Shown here piece by piece: positions 36,407 through 45,487 of a DNA stretch of 64,000 nucleotides; positions within the stretch are counted from its first letter, which is position 1, and each line of letters begins with the position of its first letter. The notes below the pieces were generated by a model. That model ran no database searches and was not told where the DNA came from. It worked only from the letters and a program-made list of their open reading frames with translations. The stretch is from Microbacterium soli (GTDB taxonomy: Bacteria; Actinomycetota; Actinomycetes; Actinomycetales; Microbacteriaceae). The translations under genes were made by a program, and so were the position numbers. The stretch covers positions 1,302,001 through 1,366,000 of the forward strand of contig NZ_BAABCP010000001.1 in NCBI RefSeq assembly GCF_039539005.1, written 5' to 3'.

Positions 36407-37533
36407 ACGCATCGGAGAGCACTGCCGGAGGACGGCTGGTCGTCGACGCGCTGAAGAAGGACTACGAGTTCGACGGGACCTCCGTCCCCGTCGTCAAGGA
36501 CGTCACCTTCACCATCGAGCCGGGCATGTTCTATTCGCTGCTGGGACCGTCCGGCTGCGGGAAGACCACCACCCTGCGCTGCGTCGCGGGGCTGGAGCGC
36601 AGCAACGGCGGGCTCATCTCGCTCGACGGCGAGGTGCTGTCCACAGACAGGACGCACGTCACACCCGACAAGCGCGGCATCGGGATGGTGTTCCAGAACT
36701 ACGCGATCTGGCCGCACATGACCGTGTTCGCCAATGCGGTGTTCCCGCTGCAGGTGTCCGGCACGAAGGTCTCCAAGGCCGAGGCCCGCGCGCGGGCGAT
36801 GGACGCGCTCGAGCTCGTGCAGCTCGACCACCTCGCCCAGCGCCCCGCCACGGCCCTCTCCGGGGGTCAGCAGCAGCGCCTGGCGCTGGCCAGGGCGCTC
36901 GCCCACCGGCCGCGCCTGCTGCTGCTGGACGAGCCGCTGTCGAACCTCGATGCCAAACTGCGCGACACGATGCGCAACGAGCTGCGCAGCCTGCAGCGCG
37001 AACTGGGCATCAGCGCGCTGTACGTCACGCACGACCAGTCCGAGGCGCTGTCGATGTCGGATCGCGTCGCCGTCATGAACGGCGGCCGCATCGTCCAGGA
37101 GGCGGCTCCTCGGGAGCTCTACGACCGTCCCGCGGACAGGTTCGTCGCCGACTTCGTCGGCAGGGCGAACATGATCGACGCCGTCGTGCAAGACGTCGAC
37201 GGCGCCGGCGACGCGGTCGTCGAGGCCCTGGGCACCAGCCTGCGCACCCCGGTCCCCGGCGGCGTCTCCGTCGGGGAGGGCGTCACCCTCACCGTCCGCC
37301 CCGAGAGCCTGCGCTGGCACGAGGGCGCCCAGGACCGGCCCAACGTGCTGCCCGCACGGGTCGTGCGCGTCGAATTCCTCGGAGAGATCGTCGAGTACGA
37401 GACGGAGATCGTCTCCGGCGGCGAGGTGGTCGGCACCCTCGTCGGTCGCGGGGCGCCCATGGCGAGCCCTCCCGAGGGCGGGCGGGTCTTCGTCGAACTG
37501 GCGCCGCACGCCTGCCGGGTGCTCGCCGCATGA
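36403..37533 (+). CDS. ABC importer ATPase, PotA/FbpC type
   Basis: 376 residues. Walker [11 protein letters not shown]-loop FQNYAIWPHMTV, signature LSGGQQQRLALARAL and Walker B LLLLDEPLSNLD are all present. A C-terminal TOBE-like domain (VTLTVRPESLRWHEG) follows. It energises the importer with the following receptor and permease genes. The YAIWPHMTVF sequence is typical of the iron, putrescine, thiamine and phosphonate importer group. The ATG overlaps the MFS stop by four bases, but the element before it suggests its own promoter. Confidence 0.92.
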   Translation: MNASESTAGGRLVVDALKKDYEFDGTSVPVVKDVTFTIEPGMFYSLLGPSGCGKTTTLRCVAGLERSNGGLISLDGEVLSTDRTHVTPDKRGIGMVFQNYAIWPHMTVFANAVFPLQVSGTKVSKAEARARAMDALELVQLDHLAQRPATALSGGQQQRLALARALAHRPRLLLLDEPLSNLDAKLRDTMRNELRSLQRELGISALYVTHDQSEALSMSDRVAVMNGGRIVQEAAPRELYDRPADRFVADFVGRANMIDAVVQDVDGAGDAVVEALGTSLRTPVPGGVSVGEGVTLTVRPESLRWHEGAQDRPNVLPARVVRVEFLGEIVEYETEIVSGGEVVGTLVGRGAPMASPPEGGRVFVELAPHACRVLAA

Positions 37534-37601
37534 ACCCCACACCCACCCACAACCCATCACCACCCGAATCACACCGATGTATGTCAGAGAGGACATCGAC
37601 C

Positions 37602-38765
37602 ATGAAGAGAACGCTGGGACTCGCCGCGCTCGCCGCGGCCACCGCACTCGTGCTGTCCGGCTGCGGCACGCAGCAGGCGCAGGAGGCGCCCACCGCCGTG
37701 GAGCCGAGCGGCGGTGCCGCGGACGTCGTCTGCGACGCCGTCGAGGTCGGCGCGATCACGCGCTGCGAGAACTTCTACGAGGACTACTGGCCGGAGATCG
37801 ACCGTCAGCTCGACGCCCTCTATGAGAAGGCGAAGGAGACCGACGGCGGTCGGCTCGTCATCTGGGACTGGTACGAGCTCTCGCCCGAGATCATCGCCCA
37901 GTTCAACAAGCGCTTCCCCGACATCACCATCGAGACGCAGGGGCTCACCTACAATCTGTCGTCGGCGATCATCTCGGCGAAGGCCACCGGCTCCCGCAAC
38001 ACGGATGTCGTGTCGGGCTCCATCACCTCGATGGCCGCCATGTACGACGAGGGCTTCTGGGAGAAGGTCGACTGGACCACCTTCGGCGTCCCGGCGGAGT
38101 ACCTCACCATCGGCGCCCCCGAGCTCATGCCCGACAGCATCAACGGCACGCTCATGCAGTACAACACCGACAAGGTCGACGCGGTGCCGGACAGCCTCGA
38201 CGGGCTGCGGGACCCGCAGTACAAGGGCAAGGTCTCGGTCGCGGGCTACAACGCCATCGTCTTCGCCGGCTACGGCATGGCCGAGGGCGAGGACGCGATG
38301 CTGAAGCTCATCGACGACCTCTCCTCCTCCGGCAACCTCAAGCTGCTCGAGGACCAGGGCGCCCCGCTCTCCAGCGGCGACGTCCCGATCGCGCTGAACC
38401 AGACCCTCTACAACCCGAACCCGGTGCTGAAGGTGGCGCCGTTCGAGCACTCCGGCGTGTTCGCGCAGTTCTCCGGCGTCAACTCGGATGCCGAGAACAA
38501 GCCCGGCGCCATGCTGTGGGCGCTGTGGAACGCGTACGACCCGGACTGGATCGAGCTGCGCATGACCGATGAGAACTTCTCCAGCACGCAGGTGCCGTTC
38601 GCGGGCCTGCCCACCTCGGTGTTCGATCAGGCGACGGGTCTCATGAAGGCCAACGCGGACGCCCTGCTGCAGGGGCTGGCGAACGGCGCCGAGACCGAGA
38701 CGCAGGACACCCGTGACCAGTGGCAGGCGATGATCAACGCCGCCGACGAGGCGCTGAACGGATAA
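37602..38765 (+). CDS. ABC importer substrate-binding lipoprotein, family 1/6
   Basis: 387 residues. A lipoprotein signal ends in LSGCGTQQ. The mature part has GGRLVIWDWYELSPEIIAQF and PDITIETQGLTYNLSSAIIS, features of Fe(III)/putrescine/2-aminoethylphosphonate-type receptors. The ligand is not evident; no tyrosine pair typical of ferric-iron binding can be assigned. ATG 37602 is preferred to the in-frame ATG at 37581 because of the GAGAGGA ribosome binding site between them. The TAA stop shares its last base with the permease ATG. Confidence 0.88.
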   Translation: MKRTLGLAALAAATALVLSGCGTQQAQEAPTAVEPSGGAADVVCDAVEVGAITRCENFYEDYWPEIDRQLDALYEKAKETDGGRLVIWDWYELSPEIIAQFNKRFPDITIETQGLTYNLSSAIISAKATGSRNTDVVSGSITSMAAMYDEGFWEKVDWTTFGVPAEYLTIGAPELMPDSINGTLMQYNTDKVDAVPDSLDGLRDPQYKGKVSVAGYNAIVFAGYGMAEGEDAMLKLIDDLSSSGNLKLLEDQGAPLSSGDVPIALNQTLYNPNPVLKVAPFEHSGVFAQFSGVNSDAENKPGAMLWALWNAYDPDWIELRMTDENFSSTQVPFAGLPTSVFDQATGLMKANADALLQGLANGAETETQDTRDQWQAMINAADEALNG

Positions 38766-40657
38766 TGATGTTCCAGGCAGGACGGACCACGGGGCGCAGA
38801 CGTCGCCCCTCCACCATGACGACGGCGATGATCGTCTCCGGCGCGGCCGTGTTCATCCTTCTCGCCGTTCCGCTGATCGTTCAGCTGATCACGGCGTTCC
38901 GTGGTCCGTTCCTGCCCTTCGGGGTCTCCTCCGCCAAGTGGGGCGTGGAGAACTTCGTCACCCTCTGGGAGCTCCGCGAGGACTTCTGGGGAGTGCTCGG
39001 CGCCACGGGCGCGTTCGTGGGCGGCTCGACGGTGCTCTCCCTGCTGATGGCGTTCGGGCTCGCCTGGGTCACGGTGCGCACGGATGCGCCGATGCGCCGC
39101 ATCATCTCGGTGCTCGTGATCGTGCCCTACATCATCCCGCCGATCGTCAAGGCGCAGGCCTACCTGCTGATGCTGTCGCCGGAATCCGGTGTGCTCAACC
39201 AGCTGCTGCGCCTGCTGCCGTTCCTGGGCGAGACGCCCATCGACCCCTACGCGTTCCCGACGATGATCTTCATCCAGTCGCTGACCAACGTGACCTTCCC
39301 GTTCCTGATGATCGTGCCGATCCTCACCAACATGGACGGCTCGCTCGAGGAGTCGGCGCGCGTGTCCGGCGCCTCCTGGCCCAAGACCCTGCGCAGGGTG
39401 ACCCTGCCGATGCTGTGGCCCGGCCTCCTGGGCGTGGCGGTGCTGACGTTCATCCTGGGGCTGGGGAGCCTGGAGGTGCCGCTGCTGTTCGGGCAGGACT
39501 CCGGCAAGAACATCTTCGCCCTCAAGCTGTGGACCCTGATCAGCTCGAGCGCGGGAGAGCTGCCGCAGTACGGACTGGCCGCCGCCTGGGGTCTGGTGTT
39601 CCTCGTCATCACCACGATCGCCTTCGCCGTGTACCTGCGCGCCACGCGGGACGCCGAGCGCCGGGCATCCGTGTCCGGAAAGGGCTTCCGCCCGTCGACC
39701 ATGCGGATGGGCGGCTGGCGGGTGCCCGTGCTGACGCTCGTCGGCGTGTACGTGCTGCTCACCGGCATCCTCCCCCTGCTCTCGCTGCTGTGGGGGGCGA
39801 TCACGCCGTTCCCCATCGCCTTCTCGATCGACGCCCTCGTGAGCCAGACGCGGTGGAGTTCGTTCGGCGCCGTGCTCGGCGACCCGGAGTTCTGGGCGTC
39901 GCTGGGGCGCACCGTGATCATCGCCGGGGTGAGCTCGACGCTCGCCGTGACGGTGGCGACCGTGCTCGCCTACGGCATCGCGCGCTCGAAGAAGACGGGA
40001 TGGGTGAAGGCGGCCGACCTGTTCGCCTCCTCGTCGGTCGCGATCCCCGCCACCATCGCGGGTTTCGCGACGTTCCTCACCTTCATGGTGCTCAACCCGA
40101 TCATCCCGCTGGCGGGCACGCTCATCGCCCTCATCATCGCCTACGCGTACCGGGTGTCGATCGCGTACCGCACCTCGTACAGCGCGACGCTGCAGATCAA
40201 GCCCGAGCTGGAGGAGGCGGCACTGGTGAGCGGCGCGGGCCGGTTCGCGACGTTCCGGCGGGTGGTGGCGCCGCTGCTGCTGCCGTCGGCGATGGCGGTG
40301 TGGATCCAGATGTTCATCCTCGCCACCAACGAGTTCACGCTGCCCGCGTTCCTGGCGACACCGGCGTCGCGGCCGCTGTCGATGTACATCTACGCGACGA
40401 TCAGCCCCCGTGCGGCGCAGCTGTACTCGCCCGACAAGGGCGCGGCGATGGCGCTGATCTTCACGCTCATGGTCTTCGCGATCGGCTACGGGACGCAGGC
40501 CCTGCTGGCCAGGCGCGCCATCGGTCGCGCACGGAGGGCGACGGCGTCCGCCGCCGTCCCGGTGCTCCCCGGCGCCCGTGCCGAGGACGGCGGCGGCGGC
40601 CTGTCCACCACGGTCACGGTGGCCGTGCGACGACGGCGCGACGGCGCGGAGGACTGA
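38765..40657 (+). CDS. ABC importer double permease (fused two-domain, FbpB/ThiP type)
   Basis: 630 residues with about 12 hydrophobic segments in two homologous halves. Each half has an EAA loop: EESARVSGASWPKTLRRVTL in the first and EEAALVSGAGRFATFRRVVA in the second. One chain therefore supplies both channel halves, as in FbpB and ThiP. It completes the importer encoded by the two preceding genes. The last 25 codons are alanine/glycine-rich and cytoplasmic. Confidence 0.92.
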   Translation: MMFQAGRTTGRRRRPSTMTTAMIVSGAAVFILLAVPLIVQLITAFRGPFLPFGVSSAKWGVENFVTLWELREDFWGVLGATGAFVGGSTVLSLLMAFGLAWVTVRTDAPMRRIISVLVIVPYIIPPIVKAQAYLLMLSPESGVLNQLLRLLPFLGETPIDPYAFPTMIFIQSLTNVTFPFLMIVPILTNMDGSLEESARVSGASWPKTLRRVTLPMLWPGLLGVAVLTFILGLGSLEVPLLFGQDSGKNIFALKLWTLISSSAGELPQYGLAAAWGLVFLVITTIAFAVYLRATRDAERRASVSGKGFRPSTMRMGGWRVPVLTLVGVYVLLTGILPLLSLLWGAITPFPIAFSIDALVSQTRWSSFGAVLGDPEFWASLGRTVIIAGVSSTLAVTVATVLAYGIARSKKTGWVKAADLFASSSVAIPATIAGFATFLTFMVLNPIIPLAGTLIALIIAYAYRVSIAYRTSYSATLQIKPELEEAALVSGAGRFATFRRVVAPLLLPSAMAVWIQMFILATNEFTLPAFLATPASRPLSMYIYATISPRAAQLYSPDKGAAMALIFTLMVFAIGYGTQALLARRAIGRARRATASAAVPVLPGARAEDGGGGLSTTVTVAVRRRRDGAED

Positions 40658-40712
40658 GCGCACCACGACGGATGCCGGGATCCGTCGCCGTGCGTCACAG
40701 TATCCGCTATTG

Positions 40713-40729
40713 TTGGATCCAGTATCCAA
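40713..40729. promoter_or_regulatory. Regulon element, copy B (before fgd-fbiD-fbiA)
   Basis: TTGGATCCAGTATCCAA is a full match to the consensus, with perfect TTGGAT/ATCCAA arms. It directly follows a -10-like TATTGT at 40708-40713. An extra CAGTATCC half-site lies at 40698-40705. The fgd start is 147 bases downstream. Confidence 0.78.
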
Positions 40730-40875
40730 TCAGCAAGAAGCGCACTGGAGCTGCCGGGACGCGCGCGAGCACGGGGCCCGGAGGACGACCCGTCCCGGCC
40801 GGACGCCCGTGAGGCGCCGGTCGGGGAGAACGCGACGGCCACAGGGCCGCGCACGGCGAGAAGGAGAGTTGACCC

Positions 40876-41886
40876 ATGGCACTGAGACTCGGATACAAGG
40901 CGAGTGCTGAGCAGTTCGATCCGCGCGAGCTCGTGGAGATCTCCGTGGAGGCGGAGAGGCACGGCATGGAATCGGTGTTCGCGAGCGACCACTTCCAGCC
41001 CTGGCGTCACACCGGCGGCCACGCGCCCTTCTCGCTGACCTGGCTCGCCGCCGTGGGCGAGCGCACCTCGTCGATACGGCTCGGGACCTCGGTGCTCACC
41101 CCGACGTTCCGGTACAACCCGGCCGTGCTCGCGCAGGCCTTCGCGAGCCTCGGCTGCCTGTACCCGGAGCGGATCATCCTCGGCGTCGGATCGGGGGAGG
41201 CGCTCAACGAGATCGCCACCGGGTTCCAGGGCGCGGGCGAGCAGACCTGGCCCGAGTTCCGGGAGCGCTACGCGCGCCTGCGCGAGTCGGTGCGGTTGAT
41301 GCGCGCGCTGTGGACGGGGGAGCGCACGTCCTTCGACGGCGAGTACTACTCCACGCACGACGCGTCGATCTACGACGTGCCGGCCGGCGGCGTGCCGATC
41401 TACATCGCCGCCGGCGGCCCGCAGGTCGCGAAGTACGCCGGGCGCGCCGGCGACGGGTTCATCTGCACCTCCGGCAAGGGCCGTGAACTTTACGAGGACC
41501 GGCTGATGCCCGCCGTGCGCGAGGGCGTGGAGCTCTCGGAGCGTCCGTTCGACGACTACGACCGGATGATCGAGATCAAACTCTCCTACGAGGAGACGCA
41601 GGAGGCGGCGATGGAGAACACCAGATTCTGGTCGCCGCTGTCGCTGTCGAAGGAGCAGAAGCACGACATCACCGACCCGGTCGAGATGGAGCAGGCCGCC
41701 GATGCGCTGCCGCTGGAGACCATCGCGAAGCGCTGGATCGTCGGCAGCGACCCGGACGAGGTCGTGGCGCAGATCCGGCAGTACGTGGACTGGGGCTTCA
41801 ACCACCTGGTCTTCCACGCCCCCGGTCACGACCAGCGCCGGTTCCTGCGGCTGTTCGAGCGCGACATCGCCCCCCGTCTGCGCTGA
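40876..41886 (+). CDS. fgd: F420-dependent glucose-6-phosphate dehydrogenase
   Basis: 336 residues. It closely follows mycobacterial FGD1: [71 protein letters not shown] and the end [21 protein letters not shown] stretch. It oxidises glucose 6-phosphate while reducing cofactor F420, so it supplies F420H2 to other enzymes in the cytoplasm. An AAGGAGAGTT ribosome binding site precedes the ATG. It leads the fgd-fbiD-fbiA unit, whose promoter region carries element B. A fully functional F420 economy is therefore expected in this organism. Confidence 0.96.
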   Translation: MALRLGYKASAEQFDPRELVEISVEAERHGMESVFASDHFQPWRHTGGHAPFSLTWLAAVGERTSSIRLGTSVLTPTFRYNPAVLAQAFASLGCLYPERIILGVGSGEALNEIATGFQGAGEQTWPEFRERYARLRESVRLMRALWTGERTSFDGEYYSTHDASIYDVPAGGVPIYIAAGGPQVAKYAGRAGDGFICTSGKGRELYEDRLMPAVREGVELSERPFDDYDRMIEIKLSYEETQEAAMENTRFWSPLSLSKEQKHDITDPVEMEQAADALPLETIAKRWIVGSDPDEVVAQIRQYVDWGFNHLVFHAPGHDQRRFLRLFERDIAPRLR

Positions 41887-41922
41887 CCCGTGCGATGGAT
41901 TCTCGAGGGGGGGGAGGCACAC

Positions 41923-42570
41923 ATGAGCGGTCCGGAGCCACCGCGGTGGTCCATCGTGATCCCCGTGAAGGCCGCATCCATCGGCAAGAGCCGACTGCGC
42001 ATCGACGGCGCCGACCATGAGCGGCTGGCGCGTGCGATCGCCCTCGACACCATCCACGCCGCGGCGCGCTGCGCGGCCGTCACCGGCATCCGGGTCGTGA
42101 CGGCGGATGCCGCGCTCCGGCGAGAGCTGGACGGTATCCGCGGGGTGACGGTCGTCGCGGACTCCGGCGAGGGCCTGAACGCCGCCCTGCGCACCGGACT
42201 CGCGGCGGCGGGCGAGCGCACTGATCGCGCGGTGCTGCTGGGAGATCTACCCGCCCTGCAGACCGTCGAGCTGGAGGTGGCCCTCGGCGCGGCGGCGGGG
42301 TTCGAGCGCGCGTTCGTGCCGGATGCCGACCTCACCGGCACGGTGCTCGCGACCGCCCGCCGCGGCGTGGAGCTGACGCCGCTGTTCGGCCCGCGATCGG
42401 CCGACGCGCATCGTCGGGCGGGATTCGTGCCCGTGGCGATGCCCGCCCGGTCCGGGCTGCGCCGAGACGTCGACCTGGCCGCGCACCTGCGCGCCGTGCG
42501 ACGACTGGGGCCTCGCACCCGTGCCGCACTGCCCGCCGGTGCTCGCGCCGCGTCCCAGGCTTCCGCATGA
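41923..42570 (+). CDS. fbiD: Phosphoenolpyruvate guanylyltransferase (FbiD/CofC)
   Basis: 215 residues of the CofC/FbiD nucleotidyltransferase family. The opening IVIPVKAASIGKSRLRI is the nucleotide-binding motif and AVLLGDLPALQTVELEVAL carries the GDLPAL signature. It activates phosphoenolpyruvate (2-phospholactate in archaea) with GTP for F420 synthesis. The start ATG 41923 follows a GGGGGGAGG ribosome binding site, 36 bases behind fgd. The stop overlaps the fbiA start. Confidence 0.93.
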   Translation: MSGPEPPRWSIVIPVKAASIGKSRLRIDGADHERLARAIALDTIHAAARCAAVTGIRVVTADAALRRELDGIRGVTVVADSGEGLNAALRTGLAAAGERTDRAVLLGDLPALQTVELEVALGAAAGFERAFVPDADLTGTVLATARRGVELTPLFGPRSADAHRRAGFVPVAMPARSGLRRDVDLAAHLRAVRRLGPRTRAALPAGARAASQASA

Positions 42571-43577
42571 GCGCGCCGCGCGTGGCGGTGCTGGCGGGAG
42601 GAGTCGGCGGGTCGAAGTTCGCCGTCGGGCTGCGCGACGCGCTGCGTCGACGGTTCCCCGACGGGGACGGCGGCTCCACGGCATCCGTCACCGTCATCGT
42701 CAACACGGGTGACGATCTCTGGCTGAACGGGCTGCGGCTGCAGCCCGACATCGACTCCGTGCTGTACGCGCTGGCCGCCGTGAACGACGTCGAGCGCGGG
42801 TGGGGTCGCGACGGCGACACCGACCGCGTCTCCGCCGAGCTGCGCGCGTGGGGCACCGGCTGGCCGTGGTTCACCCTGGGCGATCTCGACCTCGGCACGC
42901 ACATCGCCCGCACGGGCTGGCTGCGCGACGGGCTCTCCGTCGGCGAGGTCGTGGAGCGGCTGTCCGCGCGCTGGCCGCTGGGCGCACGGGTGCTGCCGAT
43001 GACGGAGGCCGAGGTCGACACCCACGTGGTCACCGATCGGGGGCGCATGCACTTCCAGGAGTGGTGGACGCGCCATCGCGCCGGCATCCCCGCGATCGGA
43101 TTCGAGTCCCCGGGGATCGCGGCCGCCCGCCCCGCCCCCGGGGTGCTCGAGGCCATCACCGGAGCGGATGCCGTGCTGCTCGCGCCCTCCAATCCGGTGG
43201 TCTCCGTCGGCCGGATCCTCGCCGTGCCGGGCATCGCGGACGCCGTCCGTCGCGCGCCGGGAGGCGTCGCCGGGGTGTCCCCCGTCATCGGCGGGTCCCC
43301 TGTGCGCGGCATGGCCGACGCCTGCCTGGATGCCGTCGGCATCCGCACCGCGGCGGACACGGTCGGCGCGCACTACGGGTCGCGCGCGGGCGGCGGTCTG
43401 CTGGACGCCTGGCTGATCGCCGAGGAGGATGCGGCGCTCGCCGCGCCCCTGCGGGCATCCGGACTGCGCGCCGAGGTGCGACCGCTGTGGATGCGCGATC
43501 CGCCGTCGGCGGAGCAGGTCGCCTCCGACGCCCTCGATGCGGCGCTGTGCGCGTCCCGGTCCGCCGCCCGGGGGTGA
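42567..43577 (+). CDS. fbiA: F420 biosynthesis transferase FbiA (CofD)
   Basis: 336 residues matching CofD/FbiA throughout: VAVLAGGVGGSKFAVGL, VNTGDDLWLNGLRLQPDIDS, HFQEWWTRHRAGIPAIGF, LLAPSNPVVSVGRILAVPGI and SPVIGGSPVRGMADACLDAVG. It joins the activated phosphoenolpyruvate to the deazaflavin Fo to give dehydro-F420-0. fbiC (Fo synthase) and fbiB (glutamate ligase/reductase) are not in this window. It converges on the importer genes with a six-base gap. Confidence 0.95.
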   Translation: MSAPRVAVLAGGVGGSKFAVGLRDALRRRFPDGDGGSTASVTVIVNTGDDLWLNGLRLQPDIDSVLYALAAVNDVERGWGRDGDTDRVSAELRAWGTGWPWFTLGDLDLGTHIARTGWLRDGLSVGEVVERLSARWPLGARVLPMTEAEVDTHVVTDRGRMHFQEWWTRHRAGIPAIGFESPGIAAARPAPGVLEAITGADAVLLAPSNPVVSVGRILAVPGIADAVRRAPGGVAGVSPVIGGSPVRGMADACLDAVGIRTAADTVGAHYGSRAGGGLLDAWLIAEEDAALAAPLRASGLRAEVRPLWMRDPPSAEQVASDALDAALCASRSAARG

Positions 43578-43583
43578 TTCGGC

Positions 43584-44381
43584 TCAGGAGGGCGATCCCG
43601 TGCGGGAGCCGAAGACGATGAGGGGACGGCCGGTGCGGGGATGCGCGAGCACGTCGGCGTCCACGCCCCACACCGCGGAGATGAGCGCCGGGGTGAGCAC
43701 CTCGGCGGGGGTGCCGGATGCCCGGACGCGGCGATCCGCGAGCACGACGACCCGGTCGGCGTGGGCGGCCGCGTGATTCAGGTCGTGCAGCGCCGCCATG
43801 ATCGCCATGCCGTCGCGGGCGAGTCCGCGCAGCAGCGCGAGGGTGTCGAGCTGAGCGCGGATGTCGAGGTGATTCGTCGGCTCGTCGCACAGCAGCAGGG
43901 ACGGCTGCTGTGCGAGCGCGCGGGCGAGGTTGATGCGCTGGCGCTCGCCGCCGGAGAGCGTCGCGGCGTCCTGCGCGGCGAAGGGCAGGGCGCCCGCGCG
44001 GGCGAGGCTCGCGTCGATGACGGCGTCGTCATCGGCATCCGCTGCGAACCAGCCCTGGTGCGGCACCCGGCCGAGGGCGACGACGTCGCGGCCGGCGAGA
44101 CCCTCGGCGGCGACCCACTCCTGCTCGACCAGGGCCACGCGCTGCGCGCGCTCGCGGCGGCGCATGGCGGAGAGGGCGCGGCCGTCGAAGCCGATGTCTC
44201 CGGCATCCGCCTGCAGGGCCCCGACGACCAGTCGCAGCAGCGTGCTCTTGCCGGCGCCGTTCGCGCCCAGCAGTGCGGTGACCTCGCCTCGGGATGCCGT
44301 GATGTCGACGCCGTCGACGATCATCCGGCCGGCGCGGGAGAACCGCAGCCGGAAGAGGTCGAGACCCGCGGGATCGCTCAT
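43584..44381 (-). CDS. Proposed F420-0 ABC importer, ATPase
   Basis: 265 residues, FecE/BtuD class: Walker A LLGANGAGKSTLL, signature LSGGERQRINLARALA, Walker B LLLCDEPTNHLD. By itself it could serve a siderophore or cobalamin importer. The neighbourhood of fgd, fbiD and fbiA fits the actinobacterial cassette that TIGRFAMs proposed to import F420-0, usually next to F420 genes. Its start overlaps the permease stop (ATGA). Confidence 0.8.
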   Translation of the reverse strand: MSDPAGLDLFRLRFSRAGRMIVDGVDITASRGEVTALLGANGAGKSTLLRLVVGALQADAGDIGFDGRALSAMRRRERAQRVALVEQEWVAAEGLAGRDVVALGRVPHQGWFAADADDDAVIDASLARAGALPFAAQDAATLSGGERQRINLARALAQQPSLLLCDEPTNHLDIRAQLDTLALLRGLARDGMAIMAALHDLNHAAAHADRVVVLADRRVRASGTPAEVLTPALISAVWGVDADVLAHPRTGRPLIVFGSRTGSPS

Positions 44382-45487
44382 GCCCGCCCCTTCTTCATCC
44401 GCATCATCAGCACGGCGAACACCGGGCCGCCGATGAGGGCGGTGACGATCCCGACCGGGAGCTCGCGCGGCTCGAACAGGGTGCGCGAGAGCGTGTCGGC
44501 CCACACGAGGAACAGCGCCCCGGCCAGGAACGACAGCGGCAGCAGCACCCGATGCCGAGCGCCGACCACGGCACGCACGGCATGCGGCAGGATGAGGCCG
44601 AGGAAGCCGATCGAACCGCTGACGGCGACCAGCGCGCCGGTCAGCAGCGCCGTGCACAGGAACAGCAGCACGCGCACCCGGGCGGCCGCGACGCCCAGGG
44701 CCGTGGCGGCGGTGTCGCCGAGCACGAGGGCGTCCAGCGTGCGCGCGGAGCCGATCAGCGGGATCGCGCACACCAGTGTCACGACGCCCGCCAGTGCCGC
44801 GTCCGCCCAGTCCGCACCGCCCAGGGAGCCCAGCAGCCAGCTGAGGATCTCGCGATAGCTGTCGCCGGTCGCGCTCCAGAAGATGACCAGGCTCGTCAGC
44901 GCCGACAGCACCGACGAGACCGCCAGCCCGGCCAGCACGACGGCGGTGGGAGAGAACGATCCTGCCGCTCGGGACAGCAGCAGCGTCAGGCCGAGCGCCA
45001 GCAGCGCGCCGGCGAACGCCGCGACCGGCAGGGCCAGCGCCGCGCCGAGGACGATGACCACCACGGCACCCGTGGACGCCCCGGAGGAGAGCCCCAGCAG
45101 ATACGGGTCGGCGAGCGGGTTGCGAGTGAGCGCCTGCATGACCGCCCCGCAGAGCGCCAGCCCGCCGCCGACGGCCGCGGCGGTCAGCGCGCGGGGCACG
45201 CGCCCCTCCCAGATGATCGCATCGCGCAGGGGCGGTGGCCCGGCATCCGCTCCCACCAGGTGCCGCCACAGGCTGCGGGCGACCTCGGATCCCGAGATGT
45301 CGGCGGGCCCGATCACGACGGCGGCCACCAGCGAGGCGGCCAGGGCCAGCAGCAGCACCGCGGCCACGACCGCGGCGCGCCCCGGGCGTGCGCGCATGCT
45401 CGGCGACGGCGACGGCGTCGGCGGCGACGTCCTCCGCGCGGCGGCTGCGGACGTCGTGACCGGCGCTCGCAGCGTCGAGACGCTCAC
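44378..45487 (-). CDS. Proposed F420-0 ABC importer, permease
   Basis: 369 residues, FecCD family, with about nine to ten hydrophobic segments. The conserved GAVMQALTRNPLADPYLLGL with GASTGAVVV is the FecCD signature and GSIGFLGLILPHAVRAVVG lies in the second half. The N-terminal 30 residues before the first helix are low-complexity. The chosen GTG at 45487 overlaps the receptor gene's stop by four bases; an ATG at 45398 is an alternative start that would remove the low-complexity segment. Confidence 0.8.
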   Translation of the reverse strand: MSVSTLRAPVTTSAAAARRTSPPTPSPSPSMRARPGRAAVVAAVLLLALAASLVAAVVIGPADISGSEVARSLWRHLVGADAGPPPLRDAIIWEGRVPRALTAAAVGGGLALCGAVMQALTRNPLADPYLLGLSSGASTGAVVVIVLGAALALPVAAFAGALLALGLTLLLSRAAGSFSPTAVVLAGLAVSSVLSALTSLVIFWSATGDSYREILSWLLGSLGGADWADAALAGVVTLVCAIPLIGSARTLDALVLGDTAATALGVAAARVRVLLFLCTALLTGALVAVSGSIGFLGLILPHAVRAVVGARHRVLLPLSFLAGALFLVWADTLSRTLFEPRELPVGIVTALIGGPVFAVLMMRMKKGRA